A DNA stretch of 64,000 bases, from assembly GCA_018141845.1 (NCBI GenBank), contig CP073340.1, forward strand, positions 413,001-477,000, written 5' to 3'. Position numbers and translations under genes: made by a program. Shown piece after piece: positions 17,619-26,885 of this stretch. This DNA comes from Lachnospiraceae bacterium oral taxon 096 (GTDB taxonomy: Bacteria > Bacillota > Clostridia > Lachnospirales > Lachnospiraceae). Positions within the stretch are counted from its first letter, which is position 1. Each line of letters begins with the position of its first letter. Below the pieces are notes generated by a model that saw only the letters and a list, made by a program, of their open reading frames with translations, was not told the DNA's origin and searched no databases.

Positions 17619-19103
17619 ATGGCTAAAAAACCTGATAATACATATGGACTTTTCATCAACGGAGAATTTAGAAATGCCAAAGATGGCAAATTTTTTGACA
17701 CCTACTCTCCGGCAACTAAGGAAAAAATCGCCAGCGTGGCAGAGGCTACAAAGGAAGATGTCGATGACGCTGTAAACGCCGCATGGGCAGCTTTTGACTC
17801 ATGGAAAAAACTTGATAAAATCAAGAGAGCAGAGATTCTTTTAAAGATTGCCGATGTGATCGATGCCAACAAAGAAGATCTTGCCTATATTGAGAGTCTT
17901 GACAATGGCAAGCCACTGCGAGAAACCCTAAACATAGATATCCCTTACGCAGCGGATCATTTTCGCTACTTTGCTTCTGCAATTCGCACAGAGGAAGATA
18001 CTTCCAATTTTCTTGACAACAACACCTTATCTCTTGTCTTTAGAGAGCCAATTGGCGTTGTCGGACAGATTGTTCCTTGGAACTTTCCATTTTTAATGGC
18101 TGCTTGGAAGTTGGCACCTGTTCTTGCCTCTGGATGCTGTACTGTGTTAAAGAGCAGTTCTTCTACTCCACTCTCCATCCTAGAGCTTGCAAAATTAGTA
18201 AAGGATATTATTCCAAAGGGTGTATTCAATGTGATCTCTGGTGCAGGAAGTAAATCTGGTCAATATATACTCGATCACAATGGATTTAGGAAACTTGCCT
18301 TCACAGGATCCACGGAAGTCGGCTATTCTGTGGCAAAGGCCGCTGCCGAAAAGTTGATCCCTGCAACACTTGAGCTCGGTGGAAAGTCTGCGAATATTTT
18401 CTTCAACGACTGTGATCTTGATCTGGCCATTGACGGCGTACAATTAGGCATTTTATTTAATCAAGGTCAAGTTTGTTGTGCAGGATCTAGAGTATTCGTT
18501 CAAGAAGAAATCTATGATGAGTTTGTAAAGCGAGCAGTTGACCAATTCAATAAGATTCAAGTGGGCGATCCTCTCGATATCAACACACAAATGGGTGCTC
18601 AAATCAATGAGACTCAGGTGGCCAAAATTCAAGCCTGCGTAGACCGTGCTGTGGCGGATGGTGCTACCATTGCCTGTGGTGGTTCTCGCTACACGGAGGG
18701 AGAACTAGCTAAGGGTGCTTTCTACAAGCCAACCCTTCTGACCAATGTGACAAATGATTCCTATGCCGCACAACAAGAAATCTTTGGACCTGTGGCCGTC
18801 ATCATTAAGTTTAAGACAGAAGAAGAAGTGATCAAGTATGCCAATGAAAGCGTCTATGGTCTTGGTGGCGGTGTTTGGACGAAGGATCTCAATCGAGCAT
18901 TTCGTGTCTCAAGAAGCATTGAAACCGGTAGAGTTTGGGTAAATACCTACAATGCCATCCCGGCAGGTGCACCATTTGGTGGCTACAAGACTTCTGGTAT
19001 TGGAAGAGAGACACACAAAGTGATCTTAGACCACTACACACAGATGAAGAATATTCTCATCAAATTAGATGAAAATCCAAGTGGATTCTACCCACAAAAG
19101 TAA
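17619..19103 (+). CDS. NAD(P)-dependent aldehyde dehydrogenase
   Basis: This 494-residue enzyme oxidises an aldehyde to the carboxylic acid. It has the cofactor-binding PWNFPFLMAAWKLAPVL segment, the general-base glutamate in TLELGGKSANI, and the catalytic cysteine in FNQGQVCCAGSR (C286). The overall match is to the large tetrameric or dimeric ALDH group that includes E. coli AldB and betaine aldehyde dehydrogenases, so acetaldehyde or a related short aldehyde is plausible. It is transcribed alone on the plus strand: GAAAGGAG precedes the ATG, palindromes sit in the leader, and a strong terminator follows at 19122-19163. Confidence 0.92.
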   Translation: MAKKPDNTYGLFINGEFRNAKDGKFFDTYSPATKEKIASVAEATKEDVDDAVNAAWAAFDSWKKLDKIKRAEILLKIADVIDANKEDLAYIESLDNGKPLRETLNIDIPYAADHFRYFASAIRTEEDTSNFLDNNTLSLVFREPIGVVGQIVPWNFPFLMAAWKLAPVLASGCCTVLKSSSSTPLSILELAKLVKDIIPKGVFNVISGAGSKSGQYILDHNGFRKLAFTGSTEVGYSVAKAAAEKLIPATLELGGKSANIFFNDCDLDLAIDGVQLGILFNQGQVCCAGSRVFVQEEIYDEFVKRAVDQFNKIQVGDPLDINTQMGAQINETQVAKIQACVDRAVADGATIACGGSRYTEGELAKGAFYKPTLLTNVTNDSYAAQQEIFGPVAVIIKFKTEEEVIKYANESVYGLGGGVWTKDLNRAFRVSRSIETGRVWVNTYNAIPAGAPFGGYKTSGIGRETHKVILDHYTQMKNILIKLDENPSGFYPQK

Positions 19104-19121
19104 TACAAAGGCATAAATTTA

Positions 19122-19163
19122 AGGAGAGCTTTCAGACTATGGTCTGAGGGCTCTCCTCTTTTT
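19122..19163 (+). terminator. Rho-independent terminator of aldehyde dehydrogenase
   Basis: A hairpin (AGGAGAGC-TTTCAGAC with GTCTGAGG-GCTCTCCT) around TATG is followed by a T run. Confidence 0.9.
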
Positions 19164-19242
19164 ATTTATAATTGTGATAGGATGTCCATTTCTATCTATG
19201 GTTGCCACAACACAAGAGTGTATCTCTTCTACCAAAATTTTT

Positions 19243-20637
19243 CTACGACAATCTTTTTAAAGAAAAGTCGGACTGGACACTAAAAAATACTCTATCAATA
19301 TAACTTCCTGTATTTTTGTCATATACAATAATTTCCACACCTTCTTCGTTCGGTGATGTATAATTGGGAACTTCCCTTTCAAGTTCCTTTTCCTCCACCG
19401 CTCGAATCTTATTCACACCTGTCTCTGGCATATACCATTGTCCTTCATTGTTTCGATCAAGAATTGTCGGGTCAATGCCAATAGAGGAAAGTAGTTGTGC
19501 AAAGTGATCATAGGAGGAAGATTTATGGAGATTTCCTCTTCTCACCACATAGATACCACGATGATTTCTTTCAAACTCCTTAAAGTAATCATCTGTATCG
19601 GTGATCTGTGAAAAATAGCCATTCTGGGCCGCCACAGCATACTCCCCCCAACTATTGTAGCGAGCATCTCCTCGATGATCTGGCAAATCGTAATTTTTCT
19701 TAAGGTAGTCTGCAATATACTTTGAGACCTTTCTTCCCCCATTTGTATTCACATGAAGATTGTCACTGTAGAAATCCTCTTTTTTAAAGTCAATGACCTC
19801 ATCCATCAAATTAAAATTAAAGAAGGTCAGACCCAATTCCTTGGCCAAATCATCCACATAGTTATAGTAGGGCTGAGAATCATTTCGAACCGCCGTCGGT
19901 GTGGTCACAAGTAAAAGTGGAATTTTTTCCGTCTTACAGGTCTCTACTATTTTTCGAAAATACTTTTCCTCTTTCGCTGTCATCGGTTTCCTTTCATCTG
20001 TCTTTTCCACAGTCATTGGCATATCCGCCGTTGTGCCATAGCGATATCCTGAACCCTTATTGCTATCTAAATGCTTTGTCCACGGATAGTGCATAAAATC
20101 ATCCCTTGTCAACTCACTGTATCGGCTGTGATAGATGGGCATTCCCATCCACAAATCCTTCCACCTTGCTCTCGGTGCAGTGGACATCACTGCCTCCAAC
20201 TTATTCAAGCCTGGCTTCATTCCCAAAATATTGGTCACCTGCCTGGCATCATCAGAATACTCAAAGTCTCTCGTTGCCGCATACATGTCAAGAATAATCA
20301 CCTTCGGTCTTTGTGATTTCAGGGCCTCTTTTAAAAAATAGTAGGTATTCCAAAATGGCTGAATGCTTCCCCACAAAGAATAACCCGACATTCCGTAATT
20401 TGTCCAAAATACTTCCTGATCAATATTCATCCCCGCGTGACTGCTGCCCAAAACTAAGACATCTACAGTTCCTTTTGGCTGAACATAGTAATCTTGCATC
20501 GTTGTAATTCCATCCGTTCTCTTCATCACCAAAGTCATGTTGACAAGGGTATAGAGTTGCCAAATCATACATAAAAGCACCACTGCCGACAGAAAACGCT
20601 TGATATATATCTTCTTCATTCTTTTCCTCAATTCCAT
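19243..20637 (-). CDS. SGNH-type (AlgJ/DltD-like) acetylation protein
   Basis: The 464-residue protein has one N-terminal membrane anchor (about residues 12-35) and an extracytoplasmic SGNH hydrolase-like domain. The nucleophile block is VLVLGSSHAGMN (about residues 60-71) and the Asp-His block is YSDNLHVNTNGG (about residue 290). With the MBOAT gene immediately upstream (8-bp gap) it forms an AlgI/AlgJ-like pair that moves acyl groups to a cell-surface polymer. A C-terminal region of some 110 residues (after HRGIYVVRRGNLH) extends beyond the hydrolase fold and may bind the polymer. The polymer is not identifiable, since no polysaccharide or teichoic acid genes are close. Confidence 0.8.
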   Translation of the reverse strand: MELRKRMKKIYIKRFLSAVVLLCMIWQLYTLVNMTLVMKRTDGITTMQDYYVQPKGTVDVLVLGSSHAGMNIDQEVFWTNYGMSGYSLWGSIQPFWNTYYFLKEALKSQRPKVIILDMYAATRDFEYSDDARQVTNILGMKPGLNKLEAVMSTAPRARWKDLWMGMPIYHSRYSELTRDDFMHYPWTKHLDSNKGSGYRYGTTADMPMTVEKTDERKPMTAKEEKYFRKIVETCKTEKIPLLLVTTPTAVRNDSQPYYNYVDDLAKELGLTFFNFNLMDEVIDFKKEDFYSDNLHVNTNGGRKVSKYIADYLKKNYDLPDHRGDARYNSWGEYAVAAQNGYFSQITDTDDYFKEFERNHRGIYVVRRGNLHKSSSYDHFAQLLSSIGIDPTILDRNNEGQWYMPETGVNKIRAVEEKELEREVPNYTSPNEEGVEIIVYDKNTGSYIDRVFFSVQSDFSLKRLS

Positions 20638-20645
20638 ATCAAAAG

Positions 20646-22127
20646 CTAAAAGCCTGCATAAATAAAGTTTGCGGCTGAATAATCTGGTCCATAGACACCA
20701 AAAATAATAATGACAAAAAACAGCAAAATATAAATGACATATCTTGTCGCTATATTTTGATCCACTAAAATCTTGGCATTGATTTTATTCTCTCTATACT
20801 TTGAGACAATCAATAATAAAAGGATGGAAAGAATCAATATCCACCAGTCAATATTTTTCATTCCTGTCTTTGCCAAGCTTCCATCAAAGAGCACCCACAT
20901 CTGCACAGGTGCAATGAATATTCTTCGAATATACCCCAGAGCTTGATGCAATGAACTTGCACTAAAGAAAATCCATGCAAAGGTTGTCAAGAAAAATACC
21001 CCAAATCTCTGCCACCAAATAAAGCCGATGGCCTCAGTTTTGATATTCAGTTGCTGATACAATTTCTCCCGTTTTTTCTTTGTCATCTGTCCTATAATTT
21101 GATATCCCGCATGCAATAGCCCCCAAACAATAAAGGTCCAAGCTGCACCATGCCAAATTCCACTGACCAAAAATACAATAAAAATATGAATATACTTTCG
21201 AATAACTCCTCTTCGATTTCCTCCAAGTGGAATATAAATATAGTCTGTGAGCCACTTCGTCAAAGAAATATGCCATCTCCTCCAAAAATCTGGAATATTC
21301 GTCGCAAAATATGGCTGATGAAAGTTTTCAAATAAGTCATAACCAAAGAGCTTTGCGACCGCAATGGCCATATGGCTATAGCCAGAAAAATCTGCATAAA
21401 TTTGCACAGAATACAAACAAGCTGATAAAATCAAAACGACACTGCCATAATTTTTATAATTTTTTAGTACCGTTCCTGTAAAGAGTGCAATGCGATCAGC
21501 AATGACCATCTTTAAAAATGCTCCCCACAAAAAGATAAAAATTGCCTCTCGAAAGGTATGATAACTCAATACCTTTTTCTCCCGAATCTTAGGCAACATT
21601 TCTTCACTTCTTTGAATTGGCCCAGATACAATCGTTGGAAAAAATGAGACAAAAAGTGCATAGCGAATGAAACTTTTTTCTGGCTCTTCCCCAGTCTTAA
21701 TCATATGAAATAAATAGGTTGAACTCTGAAAAATATAAAAGGAAAGTCCCACAGGAAGGAGGATCTTGGCCACTCCAATCTGCCGGCCAAATGGTTGCAA
21801 AATCCAATTAATATTTCCAATGGCAAAATTCGTATATTTAAATAAAATTAAAATGAAAAAATTAAATACCAATACAATTTTATAAATTTTCTTCTGTGTA
21901 TCTGGTCTTCGCAATCGATGACGATAGCCATAGTGCACACCAAAAAAAGTAATGCCAATACTTGCCCACAAAAAGAGCAGATATTTGACATTCATCATTC
22001 CATAAAATATGCAACTTGCCAACAGCAAAATCATATTTTGTAATCGAATATGTTTAAAAAATAGCCAGTAGACAATAAAGGTCACTGGCAAAAAAGCAAC
22101 TAAAAATGGTATGCTCGTAAATGCCAT
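20646..22127 (-). CDS. MBOAT family O-acyltransferase (AlgI/DltB-like)
   Basis: This 493-residue polytopic membrane protein has about eleven hydrophobic segments and the MBOAT signature, with the invariant histidine in SGIWHGAAWTFIVWGLLHAGYQ and the upstream WRRWHISLTKWLTDYIYIPLGGNRRG. Such proteins pass acetyl groups across the membrane to acceptors on the outside. It is cotranscribed with the downstream SGNH protein gene. There is no dltA or dltC, so wall polysaccharide acetylation is more likely than teichoic acid alanylation. Confidence 0.9.
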   Translation of the reverse strand: MAFTSIPFLVAFLPVTFIVYWLFFKHIRLQNMILLLASCIFYGMMNVKYLLFLWASIGITFFGVHYGYRHRLRRPDTQKKIYKIVLVFNFFILILFKYTNFAIGNINWILQPFGRQIGVAKILLPVGLSFYIFQSSTYLFHMIKTGEEPEKSFIRYALFVSFFPTIVSGPIQRSEEMLPKIREKKVLSYHTFREAIFIFLWGAFLKMVIADRIALFTGTVLKNYKNYGSVVLILSACLYSVQIYADFSGYSHMAIAVAKLFGYDLFENFHQPYFATNIPDFWRRWHISLTKWLTDYIYIPLGGNRRGVIRKYIHIFIVFLVSGIWHGAAWTFIVWGLLHAGYQIIGQMTKKKREKLYQQLNIKTEAIGFIWWQRFGVFFLTTFAWIFFSASSLHQALGYIRRIFIAPVQMWVLFDGSLAKTGMKNIDWWILILSILLLLIVSKYRENKINAKILVDQNIATRYVIYILLFFVIIIFGVYGPDYSAANFIYAGF

Positions 22128-22193
22128 ACTTCCTCCAAAATCATTTTTTGTACGATTGATTGTACCATAGAAAAAGGCAGAGAAAAAGAAAAA

Positions 22194-22230
22194 GAAGTTG
22201 CGAAAAACAAAAAGTTTTTCACAACCTCTC
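22194..22230 (-). terminator. Terminator of the CPBP protease gene
   Basis: On the minus strand GGTTGTGAAAAAC and GTTTTTCGCAACTTC form a hairpin followed by T-rich sequence, directly after the stop at 22233. Confidence 0.75.
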
Positions 22231-22232
22231 TT

Positions 22233-23189
22233 TTAGTTCGTAAAGGAAATGATAATCATTATTCCCGACGCAATGATAAAGCAAATCATTCCTGGATTGG
22301 CAATAGCTCCTCTTGGAGATTCCCCCCTTTCGAGTACCACCGTCTTTGCCTTTACAATCGAAAGAATCAAACCCACGATAATAATAATGAAAATTATCAC
22401 TGTATAAAGACCATATAAAATCAGTGGCAAAATCTGCCCCGGTGTGATATTAGCTATCTTTCCAAGAGATAAATCCGTAAGTACATCCCGATTCACATAC
22501 TTTAAAAATAGTGATCCCACCACTCCGCCGAGGAAATTGACGATCATATGCATCATCACACTATAACGCAATTTTCCTGTGATTGTATAAATATACCCAA
22601 AGAGAATTCCCAGAAAGAAAGCATAAAAAAATTGTGAAAAATTTCCATGAAATAGACCAAACATCAATGCTGAAACCACAATCGCTGCTGTATCTCCATA
22701 CACTCTCATTCGGTCAATCAACACTTTTCTAAAGATAAATTCTTCCACCATTGGTGCAAAGATGGACACAAACACTAGACTTAACCACACTGACTTTCCA
22801 TCAAGAAAGCTCTCTATTGGGTTGCTAATCGTATGCCCCAAAATACTTTGCAATACCTTAAGTAAATTAATGCCAAGTAAATTTCCAATGGTCAGCCAAA
22901 AATATCCTATACAAAAATAAATGAAAAATCCTCCCACAGTCAAGCGACCTTGATTTCTTTCCTTCTCTGGCACCTTTTTCATAATGGACAATCCAATAGG
23001 CACTGCGACCAAATACATTGGCACAAAAGTGATGACCCACTTAGCCATCTCTGGTATATGATTTTTTCCAAAAACCCCAATCACAATGGCTGCAAAAATT
23101 CCTTGCAATGCCGTAGTAATGACAAGAATGGCCAATGCACCAAATCCCAACCTTGAAAATGCCTTCTTTGCATTCCATGCTTTTTCCAT
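22233..23189 (-). CDS. CPBP-family intramembrane metalloprotease
   Basis: This 318-residue multi-pass membrane protein of the CPBP (Abi) family shows the three family motifs: EEFIFRK (near residue 150), FGLFHGN (near 185) and HMIVNFLG (near 220). Family members cleave within the membrane, as eukaryotic Rce1 does on prenylated proteins. Bacterial ones act in bacteriocin immunity or surface protein handling. No bacteriocin genes are adjacent, so the substrate is unknown. The right end of the IS200/IS605 element lies only about 45 bp upstream of the ATG and has probably replaced its upstream promoter region. Confidence 0.85.
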   Translation of the reverse strand: MEKAWNAKKAFSRLGFGALAILVITTALQGIFAAIVIGVFGKNHIPEMAKWVITFVPMYLVAVPIGLSIMKKVPEKERNQGRLTVGGFFIYFCIGYFWLTIGNLLGINLLKVLQSILGHTISNPIESFLDGKSVWLSLVFVSIFAPMVEEFIFRKVLIDRMRVYGDTAAIVVSALMFGLFHGNFSQFFYAFFLGILFGYIYTITGKLRYSVMMHMIVNFLGGVVGSLFLKYVNRDVLTDLSLGKIANITPGQILPLILYGLYTVIIFIIIIVGLILSIVKAKTVVLERGESPRGAIANPGMICFIIASGIMIIISFTN

Positions 23190-23233
23190 GCGTCTCTCCC
23201 ATCTCTATATGTATTTTTTTTATTCTACCATAG

Positions 23234-23364
23234 TTGACACTCCCCATGCCTAAAGGCAGGGGATTCTTGGTTCGCCGATTACTGCGTAGCTTCTGAAAGA
23301 AGCGATGTCTTACACAATCTCCCCAAGCGTAGATTCCCGTGTGTCCCACGGTATTTTTCATATC
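23234..23364 (-). ncRNA. Putative right-end guide (omega) RNA of the second TnpB
   Basis: The 3' flank of tnpB up to the right-end hairpin is where IS605-type guide RNA scaffolds lie. The guide would read out of the element into the promoter region of the CPBP gene. The 5' end is not defined. Confidence 0.4.
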
Positions 23365-24480
23365 TTATACCGCTTGAATTTCCTTTGCCTTAGCTAGGAT
23401 ATTCTTGGCGGCATTCACATCTCTGTCATGGTGCGCTCCGCACTTTTTGCAAATCCAGTCCCGAACGGCAAGATTTTTCGTTTCCGTATTTCTCTCACCG
23501 CATACGGAGCAGGTTTGCGAACTTGGATAGAAGGGCGGCACTTGAATGACATCTGTTCCGTAGAGTACCGCCTTGTATTCCAGCATACGAAAAAACTCTG
23601 CCCAGCTTACATCGGAAATCGCTTTTGCCAGCTTGTGATTCTTCATCATGTTCTTCACCTGCAAATCCTCTATGCCGATGGTTTGGTTTTCACGCACCAG
23701 CTTTGTCGAGATTTTATGCAGGAAATCCTTTCTGGCATTTGATATTCTTTCGTGTATTCTAGCAACGAGTTTTCTTTGCTTGCTACGATTTTTGCTCTCT
23801 TTCTTTTTTCGGGACAATTTTCTTTGCTCTCTTGCTAATTTCTTGCTCAATCGTTTCAGAATACAAGGATTTTCTACGACATTACCGTTGCTGTCCGAAC
23901 AAAATTCTTTCAATCCGACATCAATGCCGACTTCTCCTCCTTCGTTGCGAGCAAGGAAATTTTCTATATCTGCTGTCACGCAAAGGGAAACGTAGTATTT
24001 TCCCGATGCCGTCCGCGATATGGTGGCATTTTGGATCTTGCCCTCAAATTCCCGTGACAGTTTGATTTTTACCAGTCCAAGCCGTGGGAGATGCAGTTTT
24101 TCGCCCTCTATACGAATCCCGTTTCCTTGGTTACGGGTACGATACGATTGCCGATGGTTGTGCTTGGATTTGAACCTTGGATATTTTGCAATTTTCTTGA
24201 AGAAATTCTGATAGCTACGGTCAAGATTCCGCAAGGATTCTTGCAGAGCCATGCTGTCCACAGCTTTTAGCCACACATAGTCTGGATGGTTTTTGAGTTC
24301 TGTAAGGAGTGCGCTCGTCTGCACATACGTCACAGATTCTTTTTTCGTTTTCCAAGATTCCATGCGCAAAGCTAGGAAGTGATTGTATACGAAACGACAG
24401 CAACCAAGTGTTTGTTCGATTGTCTGTACCTGTGCCTTTGTCGGATAGATTCTGAATTTATAGCCTTTCGTATATTCCAC
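23365..24480 (-). CDS. tnpB: TnpB RNA-guided nuclease, canonical form
   Basis: This 371-residue RuvC-like nuclease is guided by the element's right-end RNA. Catalytic motifs are all present in canonical places: [10 protein letters not shown] (RuvC-I), [12 protein letters not shown] (RuvC-II glutamate) and [11 protein letters not shown] (RuvC-III). The zinc finger is intact (CSVCG and CKKCG). An N-terminal helix-turn-helix-like segment begins [15 protein letters not shown]. It follows tnpA by 4 bp. Compared with the TnpB at 2265-3515 it is a different lineage, so the two elements did not arise by recent duplication. Confidence 0.92.
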   Translation of the reverse strand: MEYTKGYKFRIYPTKAQVQTIEQTLGCCRFVYNHFLALRMESWKTKKESVTYVQTSALLTELKNHPDYVWLKAVDSMALQESLRNLDRSYQNFFKKIAKYPRFKSKHNHRQSYRTRNQGNGIRIEGEKLHLPRLGLVKIKLSREFEGKIQNATISRTASGKYYVSLCVTADIENFLARNEGGEVGIDVGLKEFCSDSNGNVVENPCILKRLSKKLAREQRKLSRKKKESKNRSKQRKLVARIHERISNARKDFLHKISTKLVRENQTIGIEDLQVKNMMKNHKLAKAISDVSWAEFFRMLEYKAVLYGTDVIQVPPFYPSSQTCSVCGERNTETKNLAVRDWICKKCGAHHDRDVNAAKNILAKAKEIQAV

Positions 24481-24484
24481 ATCT

Positions 24485-24886
24485 TCACCCCCTCTGCGAT
24501 ATTTTTTGATTTTCGATATACTGTTTCACCATGGCAAGTGGTGCACCGCCTACCGTTGATACGAAGTAGGAGTTTGTCCAAAGGGTTGGTATTCTGCTCC
24601 TCAGCCATGGAAATTCTGTGCGTAAAACCCGGGAGGTTCTGCCTTTAATAGTTTTCACTGCCTTGTGTATGCCAAATTGTGGGTCTACCTCTAAAAGCAA
24701 ATGTACATGGTCTGGCATGATTTCCATTTCGATGACATCGACACTGATTTCTTGACATATGGCAGAAATGAGCTCCTTTAGCCTTACATCAACGCCATTG
24801 ACCAGTACCTTGCGACGATATTTGGGACACCATACAACGTGATACTTACAGGAATATACGACATTGTGGTTTGATTTATATTTCAT
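24485..24886 (-). CDS. tnpA: IS200-type HUH (Y1) transposase
   Basis: The 133-residue single-strand transposase has the HUH motif in [11 protein letters not shown] and the catalytic tyrosine in VKQYIENQK near the C-terminus. It starts [26 protein letters not shown], typical of IS200/IS605 TnpA. All catalytic residues are present, so the element could be active. It is the first gene of the element, just inside the left-end hairpin. Confidence 0.93.
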   Translation of the reverse strand: MKYKSNHNVVYSCKYHVVWCPKYRRKVLVNGVDVRLKELISAICQEISVDVIEMEIMPDHVHLLLEVDPQFGIHKAVKTIKGRTSRVLRTEFPWLRSRIPTLWTNSYFVSTVGGAPLAMVKQYIENQKISQRG

Positions 24887-25012
24887 GGTTAAGATTATAC
24901 TGAATATGTTTATCTAATTCAATAGACAGAGTGAATTTCTTTCTGTCAATATCCATCGAGGATTTGACAGAAAGCGGGCTTATATCCCCATAGCTAAAGC
25001 TAGGGGTTTTAC

Positions 25013-25359
25013 GCCCGTTTTGATAAATATATTTTGTTAAAAAATGTATGTGGTCGCCCCCATCAGCTTTCTTGAGCGACGGAGATGCAGGGGGAACACC
25101 TCGCAAATAAACCTTGAACTACAAGAAAGTCAGTGTAGTCGGCTTTTACAGTACAATGAGCGAAGTGAAGGATCATTAAGGAGCATGCCCCTAACGGTCG
25201 GCAAGACAAAACGAGGTTAAAGAAAACTGAAAGGATTTTATTTATGAAAATTTTTTATAATAAAACGATATTCCCCACAACAGCAATCAATACGCATAGA
25301 ATTTTCCCCATAACTATGCTATAATCCAAGCAAATTAGTACTTTTTGTAGGAGGTTATT
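25013..25359. other. Intergenic stretch with unexplained structured sequence
   Basis: About 347 bp between the IS left end and the SNF transporter hold no convincing gene. The part at 25050-25225 is richer in G+C than its surroundings and has several potential stems: GTCGC/GCGAC near 25053-25080, ACTACA/TGTAGT near 25119-25138, and GGAGCATGCCCC near 25180. It could be a degraded mobile-element end or a structured RNA, but I match it to no known class. The part at 25230-25320 is A+T-rich leader. Confidence 0.35.
25297..25325 (+). promoter_or_regulatory. Probable promoter of the SNF transporter
   Basis: A TATAAT box lies at 25320-25325, with a weak -35 (TAGAAT) 17 bp upstream, about 35 bp before the start codon. 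Confidence 0.4.
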
Positions 25360-26733
25360 TTGGAACAAGAAAGAGAACGATTAGGATCCAGACTGGGCTT
25401 TATATTGATTTCAGCTGGATGTGCGATAGGAATTGGAAATGTATGGAAATTCCCCTATATGACGGGCAAAGGTGGAGGTGGTATCTTTGTACTGCTCTAT
25501 TTGATCTTCTTAGTTTTGTTGGGTTTACCCATCTTAAGTATGGAATTTTCTATCGGCAGAGCTGCAAGAAAAAGCCCTGTCTTGGCCTATCAAAAATTAG
25601 AGCCGAAGGGAACAAAATGGCATATCCACGGCATCATTGCATTGATAGGAAATTATCTCTTGATGATGTTTTATACCACAGTGTCTGGTTGGATGCTACA
25701 TTATTTTTATTTGACTATCACAGGAAAATTTGATGGACTAGACACAGCAGGAGTCAATCAAGTCTTTAACACCATGCTTTCCCAACCCAAAATTATGATC
25801 TTTTGGATGATTTTGGTCGTGATTGTCGGTATGTTGATTGTATCCACAGGACTAGAATCTGGTCTTGAAAATATCACAAAGGTAGTAATGGTAACGCTTC
25901 TCGTCGTAATGGTGATTCTGGCGATCAACTCATTTTTTTTAAAAGGGGCAGCAGAGGGATTAAAATATTATCTTGTTCCTAATATCCAAAGAATTGAAGA
26001 AACAGGTCTTGGAAATGTTATTACTGGTGCAATGAATCAAGCCTTCTTTACACTAAGTCTTGGAATTGGTGCAATGTTAATCTTTGGAAGTTATATCAGC
26101 AATGATCGAAGTATGCTCGGAGAATCGGTAACCATTGTGATACTTGATACCTTTGTTGCCATTGTTTCAGGACTTATTATATTTCCAGCTACCTTTACTT
26201 ATGGTGTGGATCAAACTTCAGGACCAGCCCTAATATTTATCACCTTGCCCAACATATTTAATAAAATTCATCTTGGCCGACTTTGGGGAAGTCTATTCTT
26301 TATCTTTATGTCCTTTGCCGCATTCTCTACGGTATTGGCTGTATTTGAAAATATCGTTTCCTGTGGTATGGATTTGACCAAAAAATCAAGAAAACAGGTC
26401 AGTCTGTGGAATATGATTTTCATTATTCTATTGTCATTGCCTTGTATATTTGGATTTAATATTTGGAAATTCGACTGGTTAAAGGTATTTGGCGGAAGCA
26501 TCCTTGATTTGGAAGATTTTCTTGTGAGTAATATTTTACTGCCACTTGGCTCCTTAGTCTATCTTTTGTTTTGTGTCAGTCGCTATGGATGGGGCTGGGA
26601 CAATTATCTAAAGGAAGCAAATACAGGAAAGGGACTAAAAATGAAAAATTGGATGAGATTTTATCTCACCTATATCCTGCCACTCATTGTCCTATTTATC
26701 TTTGCGTTTGGTATTTACGATAAATTTAAATAA
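25360..26733 (+). CDS. Sodium-dependent SNF-family transporter
   Basis: This 457-residue neurotransmitter:sodium symporter-type protein imports amino acids or similar solutes with Na+. The first helix shows SAGCAIGIGNVWKFPYMTGKGGGGIFVLLY, which carries the unwound sodium and substrate site of the family. About eleven helices are visible. The start codon is TTG at 25360, with AGGAGG seven bases upstream and no better ATG. It is transcribed alone, with a terminator at 26748-26782. The sodium requirement fits the sodium-type ATP synthase in this window. The substrate is not predictable. Confidence 0.9.
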   Translation: MEQERERLGSRLGFILISAGCAIGIGNVWKFPYMTGKGGGGIFVLLYLIFLVLLGLPILSMEFSIGRAARKSPVLAYQKLEPKGTKWHIHGIIALIGNYLLMMFYTTVSGWMLHYFYLTITGKFDGLDTAGVNQVFNTMLSQPKIMIFWMILVVIVGMLIVSTGLESGLENITKVVMVTLLVVMVILAINSFFLKGAAEGLKYYLVPNIQRIEETGLGNVITGAMNQAFFTLSLGIGAMLIFGSYISNDRSMLGESVTIVILDTFVAIVSGLIIFPATFTYGVDQTSGPALIFITLPNIFNKIHLGRLWGSLFFIFMSFAAFSTVLAVFENIVSCGMDLTKKSRKQVSLWNMIFIILLSLPCIFGFNIWKFDWLKVFGGSILDLEDFLVSNILLPLGSLVYLLFCVSRYGWGWDNYLKEANTGKGLKMKNWMRFYLTYILPLIVLFIFAFGIYDKFK

Positions 26734-26747
26734 CTATTCTTTCTTCT

Positions 26748-26782
26748 AAAGCCACAAAAACTAAGGTTTTTGTGGCTTTTTT
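26748..26782 (+). terminator. Terminator of the SNF transporter
   Basis: AAAGCCACAAAAAC and GTTTTTGTGGCTTT form a perfect hairpin around TAAG, followed by T. Confidence 0.9.
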
Positions 26783-26815
26783 AGACGATAAAAGCCAATA
26801 TTTTTTACATTTTCC

Positions 26816-26842
26816 TTGACATTATATATATATATATATAAT
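26816..26842 (+). promoter_or_regulatory. Promoter with a TA dinucleotide repeat spacer
   Basis: A perfect -35 box (TTGACA, 26816-26821) is followed by nine TA units running into TATAAT (26837-26842). With this -10 the spacer is 15 bp, two short of the optimum; adding one TA unit would give 17. The following ATG is at 26886. This layout is typical of slipped-strand phase-variable promoters. Confidence 0.55.
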
Positions 26843-26885
26843 TAATTTGAAAGTTTTGTATAACATATCAGAAGGGAGAAAATCT

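Larger units (their letters stand above)
23234..25012 (-). mobile_element. Complete IS200/IS605 element (tnpA-tnpB)
   Basis: The element has an HUH transposase and a TnpB gene in the same direction between a right-end hairpin at 23242-23262 (CCCCATGCCT/AGGCAGGGG) and a left-end hairpin at 24986-25006 (CCCCATAGCT/AGCTAGGGG). There are no inverted terminal repeats or target duplications, as expected for single-strand transposition. The outer limits are set by analogy with the right-end GGGGAGTGTCAA and are accurate to a few bases. Confidence 0.85.

Noticed and set aside
22233..23189. Bacteriocin immunity or abortive-infection system around the CPBP protein
   Set aside because: No bacteriocin precursor, double-glycine leader or transporter gene is adjacent; the motifs only support a membrane protease.
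24876..25106. A 76-codon minus-strand reading frame spanning the IS200/IS605 left end
   Set aside because: It runs through the left-end hairpin and into flanking DNA, has no ribosome site and shows no protein family pattern.
25050..25225. Group II intron fragment
   Set aside because: The short stems recalled intron domains, but no GTGCG 5' end, no domain V hairpin and no reverse transcriptase gene are present.
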